Shown in pieces: positions 1-5,510 of a stretch of 7,582 nucleotides of DNA (positions are counted from its first letter, which is position 1; each line of letters opens with the position of its first letter). Source of the DNA: Xanthobacteraceae bacterium. GTDB taxonomy: Bacteria; Pseudomonadota; Alphaproteobacteria; Rhizobiales; Xanthobacteraceae. The position numbers and the translations under genes are program-made. Below the pieces are notes generated by a model. It did not search any database, was not told where the DNA came from, and was given only the letters and a program-made list of their open reading frames with translations. The stretch spans positions 1 to 7,582 of the forward strand of contig JASHXX010000167.1 in assembly GCA_030043335.1 (NCBI GenBank). Reading direction: 5' to 3'.

Positions 1-14
1 AATTGATGTTCTAA

Positions 15-156
15 TCCTCCCCGCGAACTGCAACGAAGCGGGGAGGGGGACCATGCGAAGCATGGCGGAGGGCGTGCGACGCAGGTTCGCCTCGCGACCG
101 ACGCGCCTCCCACGCCCTTCGGGGGGTTCCCCCTTCTCGGCTTGCGCGGGGAAGGA
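15..156. repeat. Structured intergenic repeat (nested inverted repeats) upstream of mscL
   Basis: This is a non-coding, strongly self-complementary stretch. A perfect 9-bp stem pairs CCTCCCCGC (16-24) with GCGGGGAGG (38-46). A second small hairpin is CCATGC-GAA-GCATGG (51-65). The outer ends also pair: TCCTCCCCGCG at 15-25 against CGCGGGGAAGGA at 145-156, with one extra base. The inner GGGGAGGGGGA (about 40-50) can pair imperfectly with the TTCCCCCTTCTC region (about 127-138). This design, C-rich and G-rich arms around small GAA-loop hairpins, resembles the interspersed repeats common between genes in Bradyrhizobium and Rhodopseudomonas relatives; that likeness is from memory. It could act as a transcript-stabilising or attenuating RNA structure, or be a non-autonomous mobile repeat. 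The element ends about 10 nt before the mscL ribosome binding site, so any mscL promoter lies inside it or outside the window. Confidence 0.65.
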
Positions 157-166
157 TAACAGGCAC

Positions 167-171
167 GGAGG
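167..171 (+). promoter_or_regulatory. Ribosome binding site of mscL
   Basis: GGAGG lies 8 nt before the ATG at 180. It fixes the mscL start, which also matches the family N-terminus. Confidence 0.75.
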
Positions 172-179
172 AAAACCCG

Positions 180-593
180 ATGCTCGAGGAATTCCAAAAA
201 TTCGCGATGCGCGGCAACGTGGTCGATCTCGCGATCGGCGTGATCATCGGCGCGGCGTTCGGCGCGATCGTCAACTCGCTCGTTGGCGACATCATCATGC
301 CGATCATCGGGGCGGTCACTGGCGGCCTCGATTTCTCCAACTATTTTATACCGCTGTCGTCGAAAGTCACGGCGACCTCGCTGGCGGAGGCGAGAAAGCA
401 GGGCGCGGTCTTTGCCTGGGGCAACTTTCTCACCATCGTCATCAATTTTCTGATCATCGCCTGGGTGCTGTTTTTGTGCATCAAGGGTATCAATCGGCTG
501 AAGGCGCCGCCGCCGGCCGCGCCGACGCCGGCGGCGCCGTCGAAGGAAGTGCAGTTGCTGACCGAGATCCGCGACGCGCTCAACGCGCGCTGA
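180..593 (+). CDS. mscL: Large-conductance mechanosensitive channel MscL
   Basis: This 137-residue inner-membrane channel opens under high membrane tension and releases solutes during hypo-osmotic shock; the family assembles as a homopentamer. The N-terminus carries the amphipathic helix and the family signature [20 protein letters not shown] (residues 8-27), leading into pore-lining TM1 (about 15-45). A periplasmic loop of about 25 residues follows. TM2 spans about 76-101 ([20 protein letters not shown]). An Ala/Pro-rich linker (109-120) then leads to the C-terminal bundle helix with the conserved LLTEIRDAL (126-134). The length matches the usual 130-145 residues. The GGAGG site 8 nt upstream supports the start. 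The smpB start lies 16 nt downstream, so co-transcription is likely. No residue looks missing and the identification is secure. Confidence 0.97.
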   Translation: MLEEFQKFAMRGNVVDLAIGVIIGAAFGAIVNSLVGDIIMPIIGAVTGGLDFSNYFIPLSSKVTATSLAEARKQGAVFAWGNFLTIVINFLIIAWVLFLCIKGINRLKAPPPAAPTPAAPSKEVQLLTEIRDALNAR

Positions 594-609
594 GGGCTGA
601 GTCGGCAGC

Positions 610-1083
610 ATGGCGGCGAAGGCTGAACGGAAACTCCGCGTCATCGCCGACAACCGCAAGGCGCGCTTCAATTATTTCATCGACGAAACGCTCGAGGCCG
701 GGCTCGCGCTCACCGGCACCGAGGTCAAGTCGCTGCGGCAGGGCAAGGCGACGATCGGCGAATCCTATGCCGATCCGCGCGGCGGCGAGATCTGGCTCAT
801 CAATTCGAACATACCGGAATATCTGCACGCCAACCGCTTCAATCACGCGCCAAAGCGGCCGCGAAAATTGCTGCTGCACCGGCGTCAGATCAACAAGCTC
901 ATCGGCGCGGTCGAGCGCGAAGGCATGACGCTCGTCCCGCTCAAGCTCTATTTCAACGAGAAGGGCCGTGCCAAGATCGAACTCGCCTTGGCGCGCGGCA
1001 AGAAGCTCTACGACAAGCGCGAGACCGAGAAGAAGCGGTCCTGGGAGCGCGAACGCGGCCGGCTGATGCGGCAGAAGGGCTGA
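610..1083 (+). CDS. smpB: SsrA (tmRNA)-binding protein SmpB
   Basis: This 157-residue cytoplasmic protein binds tmRNA and brings it to stalled ribosomes for trans-translation, which frees the ribosome and tags the unfinished peptide. The family core is clear: [17 protein letters not shown] (11-27), [14 protein letters not shown] (36-49), the tmRNA-contacting KRPRKLLLH (82-90) and [14 protein letters not shown] (130-143). The last motif starts the basic C-terminal tail, which becomes helical in the mRNA channel of the ribosome. The length is typical. No strong Shine-Dalgarno is visible before 610 (only TGAGGG around 591-596), so it may be translated by coupling to mscL, 16 nt upstream. Its stop codon is directly followed by the ATG of the VOC gene. 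The tmRNA gene itself is not in the window. Confidence 0.97.
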   Translation: MAAKAERKLRVIADNRKARFNYFIDETLEAGLALTGTEVKSLRQGKATIGESYADPRGGEIWLINSNIPEYLHANRFNHAPKRPRKLLLHRRQINKLIGAVEREGMTLVPLKLYFNEKGRAKIELALARGKKLYDKRETEKKRSWERERGRLMRQKG

Positions 1084-1479
1084 ATGATGCTTCCGATAAC
1101 GCTCGACCATTGTGTCATTCACGTCACCGAATGGGAACGCTCGAATGCGTTCTACACGACGGTCATGGGCGCGGAACTGATCCGGCGACCGGTCGGTTAT
1201 GCGTACCGGTTTGGCGATCGCCAGCTCAACGTGCACGGGCCGGGCGTGAAGCCGGCCGAGGTGGCGCTGATTCCGGTCGCACCCGGCAACAGCGATTTGT
1301 GCTTCGAGTGGAGCGGGCCGATCGCCGACGCCATCGGCCACCTGCAACGCTGCAGCGTTGCCGTCGAAGCCGGCCCGATGCAGCGCTTCGGCGCCAAAGG
1401 GCAGGGGACGAGCGTCTACTTCCGCGATCCCGATGGCTCGTTGTTGGAGTTCATTTCCTATGCAGGAGAGCCAAAATGA
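1084..1479 (+). CDS. VOC (glyoxalase/dioxygenase-fold) family protein
   Basis: This 131-residue protein has one vicinal-oxygen-chelate domain of two beta-alpha-beta-beta-beta modules. Probable metal ligands sit where the family places them: H9 (LDHCVIHV), H51 (QLNVH) and E122 near the end (RDPDGSLLEF, 114-123). DLCFEW (71-76) resembles the DLCF motif of the GLOD5/YaeR-like glyoxalase-related group, which is my best match. Members bind divalent metal and isomerise, open or hydrolyse small carbonyl or ring compounds, but the substrate is unknown here. The smpB stop is immediately followed by ATGATG. A GAAGGG ribosome binding site at 1074-1079 fits the second ATG (1087, spacing 7) slightly better than the first (spacing 4); the two differ by one Met. 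It overlaps the next gene by an ATGA, so translation of the two is probably coupled. Confidence 0.88.
   Translation: MMLPITLDHCVIHVTEWERSNAFYTTVMGAELIRRPVGYAYRFGDRQLNVHGPGVKPAEVALIPVAPGNSDLCFEWSGPIADAIGHLQRCSVAVEAGPMQRFGAKGQGTSVYFRDPDGSLLEFISYAGEPK
1464..1470 (+). promoter_or_regulatory. Ribosome binding site of the peroxiredoxin gene
   Basis: AGGAGAG lies 5 nt before the ATG at 1476, inside the end of the VOC gene. It selects 1476 as the start even though the reading frame is open much further upstream. Confidence 0.7.
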
Positions 1480-2060
1480 GAGAAGCACCCGGCGCGCACG
1501 ACCCGACCTATCTGCCGCCCGACATCCCGGCGCCGCAGGACGATGGCGCCGCCCGGCATCTTGCCGGCATGAAATTGCCCGTTCTCGCGTTGCCGGCGAC
1601 GAGCGGCGGCGCGGTCGATCTGGCGCGGCTTGCCGGCCGCACCGTCCTTTACATCTATCCGCGCACCGGCGTGCCGGGCGTCGATGCGCCGCCCGGATGG
1701 GATGACATTCCCGGCGCGCGCGGCTGCACGCCGCAATCCTGCGGCTTTCGCGACCATTTTGCCGAGCTAAAGGCGGCCGGCGTCGCCCATCTGTTCGGCC
1801 TGTCGACGCAGGACACCGCTTACCAGCGCGAAGCCGCTGAGCGGCTGCACCTGCCGTTTGCCATCCTCTCCGACGAGAAACTCGCCTTCACCCGGGCGCT
1901 GCGGCTGCCGACCTTCACCACCTCCGGCATGACGCTTCTCAAGCGCATGGCGCTCGTCATCGACGACGGCGTCATCGCCAAGGTGTTCTATCCGGTGTTT
2001 CCGCCGGACAAGAATGCCGCGGAAGTGATTGCGTGGCTGCGCGGCGGCCGGGTAGCGTGA
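1476..2060 (+). CDS. Peroxiredoxin-like protein (AhpC/TSA, PrxQ/BCP type)
   Basis: This 194-residue thioredoxin-fold protein probably reduces H2O2 or organic peroxides. YIYPRTGVPG (59-68) is the strand and loop before the active site. GARGCTPQSCGFRDHFAEL (80-98) gives a probable peroxidatic C84 and resolving C89, the five-residue spacing of atypical 2-Cys PrxQ/BCP enzymes. R157 in KRMALVIDD matches the conserved Arg before the next strand. Two points differ from textbook BCP. About 16 residues (roughly 65-80, PPGWDDIPG) separate the YPRTG loop from C84, and the Thr normally three residues before the cysteine is Ala81. There is no signal peptide, so it is cytoplasmic. The ATG overlaps the VOC stop as ATGA with a good ribosome binding site. 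The much longer in-frame ORF starting at 1110 is out-of-frame read-through of the VOC gene. A redox-switch role instead of catalysis is possible. Confidence 0.85.
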   Translation: MREAPGAHDPTYLPPDIPAPQDDGAARHLAGMKLPVLALPATSGGAVDLARLAGRTVLYIYPRTGVPGVDAPPGWDDIPGARGCTPQSCGFRDHFAELKAAGVAHLFGLSTQDTAYQREAAERLHLPFAILSDEKLAFTRALRLPTFTTSGMTLLKRMALVIDDGVIAKVFYPVFPPDKNAAEVIAWLRGGRVA

Positions 2061-2081
2061 AAGCAGACCGGCGCGAACGCC

Positions 2082-2088
2082 AGGAGGA
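2082..2088 (+). promoter_or_regulatory. Strong ribosome binding site of the binding-fold protein gene
   Basis: AGGAGGA lies 6 nt before the ATG at 2095. An in-frame TAG at 2053-2055 and the absence of any other in-frame start between it and 2095 leave this as the only reasonable start. Confidence 0.8.
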
Positions 2089-2094
2089 ATCGCC

Positions 2095-2961
2095 ATGCCG
2101 AAATTCGTCGTCGCCCCGCATTTCCGGCTGCAGGAATGGGTCGCCGAGGAGAAGGGCTACTTCACCGCCGAGGGTCTCGACTACGAATTCCGCGAGACCA
2201 TGGATTCGACGACCGGCAGCGGCCACCAGCTCGGCAGCAAGGTCGGCGCCTATCAGACGCTCGAAGCCGGGCGCAGCTGCAATGTCAGCGGCGCCTGCCA
2301 CTGGACCATGAACGTCGCCGCCTCGAACGGCCACGGCAAGCTTTACGCCGATTGCTATTCGGTTACGTCCTGCGGCGTATTCGTGCCGGCCGATTCCGTG
2401 GTGAAGACGCCGGCCGATCTTGCCGGCGTGCCGATCTCGGTCGGCTACCAGTCCGGCAGCCATTATGCGACCATCCAGGGGCTCGAGCAGTACCTTGAGC
2501 TCGATGCGATCAAGCTTTCGTTCAACGACGGCATGCTGTTCAGCCGCATGGAGCTGTTGATCGACGGCAGGGTGCCGGCGGCGTCATTGTTCAGCGGGCC
2601 GTATTATTTCGCCGAGCAGCTCGGCTTTCGCAAGGTGATCGACACCACCTTCATGATCGCGTCGATGATTACCGGCACGCCGGATCCGCACGACGTGCGC
2701 AAATATTTCGCGGCGTTGCGCCGCGCCCAGCGCGACATCGATCTGCGGCCTGAACTCTACACCCACTACTACAAGAAGGAATTCCCGGTGCGCTTCCACG
2801 GCGAGATGGACACGCGGCGATGGGGGCCGGGCGAGCGGCTGGTGTTCGAGCCGTACTCGAAGCAAGCTTTCGAGGAATCGTTCGAGTGGATCGAGCGGCA
2901 CGGCATCTTCCCGCGCAGCGAAATGGGCGGCGGCCGCTACGAAAGCGCGATTTTCACGTAA
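2095..2961 (+). CDS. Cytoplasmic periplasmic-binding-fold protein (SsuA/THI5/NMT1-like)
   Basis: This 288-residue protein resembles type II substrate-binding proteins of the SsuA/TauA/NMT1 group. The N-terminal FRLQEWVAEEKGYFTAEGLDYEF (10-32) is the first strand and helix of lobe 1. VVKTPADLAGVPISVGYQSG (102-121) is the hinge-region phrase 'dLkGkkigv'. It lacks a secretion signal: residue 1 is followed at once by the first beta strand, and an in-frame stop 39 nt upstream leaves no room for one. No permease or ATPase gene is near, so a transport role is doubtful. Four cysteines are clustered, C62 and C68 (SCNVSGACHW) and C87 and C93 (DCYSVTSC), with H69 beside them. They could bind a metal or form disulfides. 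It may be a ligand sensor or an enzyme built on this fold, like NMT1/THI5 or MqnA/MqnD. It probably ends the smpB operon, 34 nt after the peroxiredoxin. The substrate is unknown. Confidence 0.75.
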   Translation: MPKFVVAPHFRLQEWVAEEKGYFTAEGLDYEFRETMDSTTGSGHQLGSKVGAYQTLEAGRSCNVSGACHWTMNVAASNGHGKLYADCYSVTSCGVFVPADSVVKTPADLAGVPISVGYQSGSHYATIQGLEQYLELDAIKLSFNDGMLFSRMELLIDGRVPAASLFSGPYYFAEQLGFRKVIDTTFMIASMITGTPDPHDVRKYFAALRRAQRDIDLRPELYTHYYKKEFPVRFHGEMDTRRWGPGERLVFEPYSKQAFEESFEWIERHGIFPRSEMGGGRYESAIFT

Positions 2962-3004
2962 CCGGGGCGTGTACCCGTAAATCGAAGTCGTTGACCATGT
3001 CTGC

Positions 3005-3018
3005 TTCGAGATCTCGAA
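3005..3018. other. Perfect 14-bp palindrome between convergent genes
   Basis: TTCGAGATCTCGAA is a perfect palindrome in the 112-nt gap (2962-3073) between the convergent binding-fold gene and lysR. It has no U-tract and is a weak terminator candidate. It could be a protein-binding site or chance. The rest of the gap has only a short CGGG...CCCG hairpin (about 2963-2978), and I see no clear terminator or gene in it. Confidence 0.3.
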
Positions 3019-3073
3019 TTCCGCTCGGGGCCGAAACGTAGGCTCGTCTCATACGCGGCCCGGCTCGACCAAA

Positions 3074-3940
3074 TTACCCAAAGTGCTCAATCAGCAATTC
3101 CGCAAGCACTCGGACCTTTCGCGCCGGGTGGTGCCCCGGTGGTCGGACAATAAAGATCCCGATTTCGGTGAGCGGATAGTTATTCATCAGTGCTACCAGG
3201 GCGCCAGATGCGAGCTCTTTCTCGGTCAAAAAATCCGGCAGCGCGGCGATGCCGAGCCCGGCGACGGCTGCCGCCGCAAGAGCCATCCCGTTGTCGGCTT
3301 TGAATCGACCGTGCGGGTGCACGGGGATCGTCCTGTCTCCATCAATGAAGTGCCAGGTCTCTGTGCCTTGCACGAGACATTCATGCGTCAACAGTTGGTC
3401 GGGCGTTTCGGGAGCCCCATGCTCCCCGACGTATTCGGGGCTGGCGACGAGCTTGCCGTGGATAGGCCCGATCCGCCGTGCGATCAGGTTCGAGTCGCTG
3501 AGGTGCCCCACGCGAATTGCGCAGTCAAAACCTTCGCCGACGATGTCGACGAACCGGTCGCTGTAGCTCGTGTGAACATGAAGGCGCGGATGTCGCCGCG
3601 CGAGTTGCGCAAGCACCGGTGCCAGATGCGTGGGACCGAAGGATAGCGGGGCCGCGATTCGCAATCTGCCGCGAAGATCGCCTGCCGGCAGGATCGTTTC
3701 TCGCGCCAGATCGATTTCTGCGCAGACCCGCGCGGCATGGTCTCGGAATGTCGCGCCGGCTTCGGTGAGCGCAGCTCCGCGGGTCGTCCGCGCCAGAAGC
3801 TGGACACCAAGCTCTGATTCAAGCCGGACCAACCGGCGGCTGACGATGGATTTTGAGACGCCGAGCCGGCGCGCGGCTGCTGATACGCCGCCGGCATCGG
3901 CCACTTCAACGAATGTCGCCAGATCGTCCAAGTCCAGCAT
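3074..3940 (-). CDS. LysR-family transcriptional regulator
   Basis: This 288-residue protein has the LysR layout. The N-terminal winged helix-turn-helix (about 2-61) reads LDDLATFVEVADAGGVSAAA, then LGVSKSIVSRRLVRLESELG (26-45), RTTRGAALTEAG (51-62) and a linker helix. The effector domain begins at LRGRLRIAAPLSFG (89-102) and continues to the end. That opening is typical of the CrgA/DsdC-like subgroup often placed beside an oxidoreductase it controls. It is divergent from the SDR gene with 116 nt between the two starts. A perfect 11-bp inverted repeat has one arm directly before this gene's ATG, where it overlaps the ribosome-binding region. Autorepression plus control of the SDR/SnoaL genes is therefore the likely arrangement (inference). 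A weak GTGGA upstream serves as ribosome binding site. The inducer is unknown; carbonyl or quinone-like compounds are plausible. Confidence 0.93.
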   Translation of the reverse strand: MLDLDDLATFVEVADAGGVSAAARRLGVSKSIVSRRLVRLESELGVQLLARTTRGAALTEAGATFRDHAARVCAEIDLARETILPAGDLRGRLRIAAPLSFGPTHLAPVLAQLARRHPRLHVHTSYSDRFVDIVGEGFDCAIRVGHLSDSNLIARRIGPIHGKLVASPEYVGEHGAPETPDQLLTHECLVQGTETWHFIDGDRTIPVHPHGRFKADNGMALAAAAVAGLGIAALPDFLTEKELASGALVALMNNYPLTEIGIFIVRPPGHHPARKVRVLAELLIEHFG

Positions 3941-3941
3941 G

Positions 3942-4005
3942 TCGTTCCACTTACCGCGACACGGATACCCTTATGTCGAAGCTAGTACATCGTAAAGTGG
4001 AACGA
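3942..4005. promoter_or_regulatory. Probable LysR operator: 11-bp inverted repeat in the divergent promoter region
   Basis: TCGTTCCACTT (3942-3952) and AAGTGGAACGA (3995-4005) are perfect inverted copies. The match continues inward as TTAC/GTAA if one extra A in the right arm is allowed. Arm centres are 53 bp apart, about five helical turns, so both arms face the same side of the DNA. That suits a LysR tetramer bending the site. The left arm ends 2 nt from the lysR start codon. No convincing -35/-10 pair could be fixed for either gene by eye. Confidence 0.6.
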
Positions 4006-4017
4006 TACCAGAATTGG

Positions 4018-4035
4018 CGAGCGACAAATCGCTCG
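4018..4035 (+). promoter_or_regulatory. Leader hairpin upstream of the SDR gene
   Basis: CGAGCGA (4018-4024) and TCGCTCG (4029-4035) form a perfect 7-bp stem with a 4-nt loop, CAAA. It ends 9 nt before the GGGGAA (4045-4050) that serves as ribosome binding site for the ATG at 4057. It could be a 5'-UTR stabiliser or a second protein-binding palindrome. Confidence 0.4.
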
Positions 4036-4056
4036 GTCCTCATTGGGGAAGCTCCA

Positions 4057-4926
4057 ATGTCATTATCATCGAAGAATTCGGGCAAATCCGCCGCGGTCAC
4101 CGGTGCCGGCGGCGGTCTCGGCCGCGACATCGCCCTTGGGCTCGCCGCCAAGGGCTACATCGTTTTCGGCACGGCGCTCTCCGCCGCAGAGGTCCAGGAT
4201 CTGAAGGAGGCCTCCGGCGGGCGCGTCAGCCTGACGGTCTGCGACATCACCAAGGAACAGGCTGTGAGAGCCTGGGCCGCCGGCGTATCCGACGCGCTGG
4301 GCGGTGGCGGCCTTGATCTTCTGATCAGCAATGCCGGCATTCTCACTCCTGGGCCGTTGGAAGTTTTGCCGCTCGATGCCATCCGACATGAGTTTGAGGT
4401 CAACGTTTTCGGTGCCTTCTCGGTCGTGAACGCATTCCTCCCGGCGCTTCGGGAAGCGCGCGGGCGCATCGTGCAGATCAGCACCTGGACCGCCAGCCTT
4501 CCGCTTCCCTTCAACGGGCCATCGGGCGCGTCGAAGGCGGCGATGGAGGTTCTCGCGACCGTCTATCGGGCCGAATTGAAGCCCTTTGGAATCGATGTCG
4601 TGGTGGCGGCGGCTGGCAATATGAGAACCGGCGGTCCGGCGAAAACGGCCGCGGCACTCGCGCGCACGGCCGAGCGAATGACGGCGCAAGAGCGCGAACT
4701 CTACGGACAAGCGTTCGACACGTTCGCTGCGAAGCTCAACAGCATGCAGGGCGATGGGCTCGCCTCAGTCGATGCCGCGGCGCGTGTGATCGAGCTGGCA
4801 GAGCAGAACCCCGCCCCGCGCTTTGCCGCGGTTGGCCAGGATACCGAAGAAATTCTTGGCGTTGTGCGCGAGCAATCGGAGGACGAACAAGATGCGCTCC
4901 GTCTCCAGCTCGTTGGCCTGAGCTAA
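4057..4926 (+). CDS. SDR-family oxidoreductase with altered active site (Tyr to Ser)
   Basis: This 289-residue short-chain dehydrogenase/reductase has a Rossmann fold. The cofactor motif TGAGGGLG (15-22), D63 (VCDIT), NAG (92-94), N116 (EVNVFGAF) and S142 (VQISTW) are all in place. The catalytic YxxxK, however, reads GPSGASK: S156 replaces the Tyr while K160 is kept. Codon 156 is TCG, so more than one base change separates it from a Tyr codon, and no frameshift is seen. After strand 2 the sequence is FGTALS, where many NADP-users have GTxRS, so cofactor choice is unclear. I chose 4057 because the Rossmann motif begins 14 residues in, as usual, and GGGGAA lies 6 nt before it. In-frame ATGs further upstream, such as 3973, fall inside the operator. 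It is divergent from lysR and followed by two SnoaL-fold genes. It may still bind cofactor, act as a sensor, or use another proton donor. Confidence 0.9.
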   Translation: MSLSSKNSGKSAAVTGAGGGLGRDIALGLAAKGYIVFGTALSAAEVQDLKEASGGRVSLTVCDITKEQAVRAWAAGVSDALGGGGLDLLISNAGILTPGPLEVLPLDAIRHEFEVNVFGAFSVVNAFLPALREARGRIVQISTWTASLPLPFNGPSGASKAAMEVLATVYRAELKPFGIDVVVAAAGNMRTGGPAKTAAALARTAERMTAQERELYGQAFDTFAAKLNSMQGDGLASVDAAARVIELAEQNPAPRFAAVGQDTEEILGVVREQSEDEQDALRLQLVGLS

Positions 4927-4968
4927 AGCCGCCCGACATTTCCAAATATGACAACAGGGAGCTTCACC

Positions 4969-5427
4969 ATGATCACACTCGTCGATCCAAACGATAGGCG
5001 CGCTATGCGCAACAAGGACAACGTCCTCGCCCTCTATGATTTGGTGATAAATCGCAAGAAGTCGGAGGAAGGCACGGCCAAGTTTGTCAGTCCCGCCTAT
5101 GTTCAGCACAATCCTCTGATCGCAGACGGTTCAGTCGCGCTGGGCAAATACTTCGGCGAGGTTACACGCCAGCGTGCCAAGGCCCGCGTCGTCGTCCACC
5201 GCATCATCGCCGTCGGTGACTATGTCTGGGCCCACGTTAATTTTCTGAATTTGTTAAACGACGATCCGGACGATACGGGAGTCGCCGGGGTCGACATCTA
5301 CAGAATGGATGGCGACGGCAAGGCGATCGAGCACTGGGACGTGCTGCAGTTGGTCGGCGACCCAAAAAACTCCGCCCCTTGGGTCGCACCGAATGTGCCC
5401 CGCGCCAACCCAAATGGAATGTTCTGA
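4969..5427 (+). CDS. SnoaL-like / NTF2-fold protein (COG4922-like)
   Basis: This 152-residue protein has the cone-shaped NTF2 fold. YVQHNPLIADGSVALGKYF (44-62), then GDYVWAHVNF (83-92), and DIYRMDGDGKAIEHWDVLQ (109-127) with its His-Trp-Asp are the hallmarks of the 'predicted SnoaL-like aldol condensation' group. Members have a pocket lined by these His and Asp residues and are thought to act on small carbonyl or polyketide-like substrates. No activity can be assigned. AGGGAG (4956-4961) lies 7 nt before the ATG at 4969. The in-frame ATG at 4948 would add seven residues but has no ribosome binding site. It follows the SDR gene by 42 nt on the same strand, so it is probably in the lysR-controlled transcript. 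The Trp/Pro-rich C-terminus (138-152) lies beyond the fold. Confidence 0.85.
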   Translation: MITLVDPNDRRAMRNKDNVLALYDLVINRKKSEEGTAKFVSPAYVQHNPLIADGSVALGKYFGEVTRQRAKARVVVHRIIAVGDYVWAHVNFLNLLNDDPDDTGVAGVDIYRMDGDGKAIEHWDVLQLVGDPKNSAPWVAPNVPRANPNGMF

Positions 5428-5510
5428 AGAAGGAAATCGGCGGCGATTAGAAGGGCGTTCAAGCACATCAACCCCGTGACCGCTACCACGCAAGCACAGG
5501 AGAGGCTCAG

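Noticed and set aside
53..928. A 291-codon plus-strand frame across the repeat, mscL and smpB
   Set aside because: It begins inside the structured repeat and reads mscL and smpB out of frame. It has no ribosome binding site and no recognisable protein character.
1110..1475. N-terminal extension of the peroxiredoxin frame, open from 1110
   Set aside because: It overlaps the VOC gene in another frame and gives an Arg-rich non-protein-like sequence. The ribosome binding site at 1464-1470 points to 1476.
580..1488. A 302-codon minus-strand open frame opposite smpB and the VOC gene
   Set aside because: It is antisense to two securely identified genes. Its translation is Arg/Ala/Leu-rich with no family pattern, as expected for shadow frames in GC-rich DNA.
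3853..4056. Upstream extension of the SDR frame (starts at 3853 or 3973)
   Set aside because: The extension would cross lysR coding sequence and the operator repeat and add a non-conserved basic leader. The Rossmann motif position and GGGGAA support 4057.
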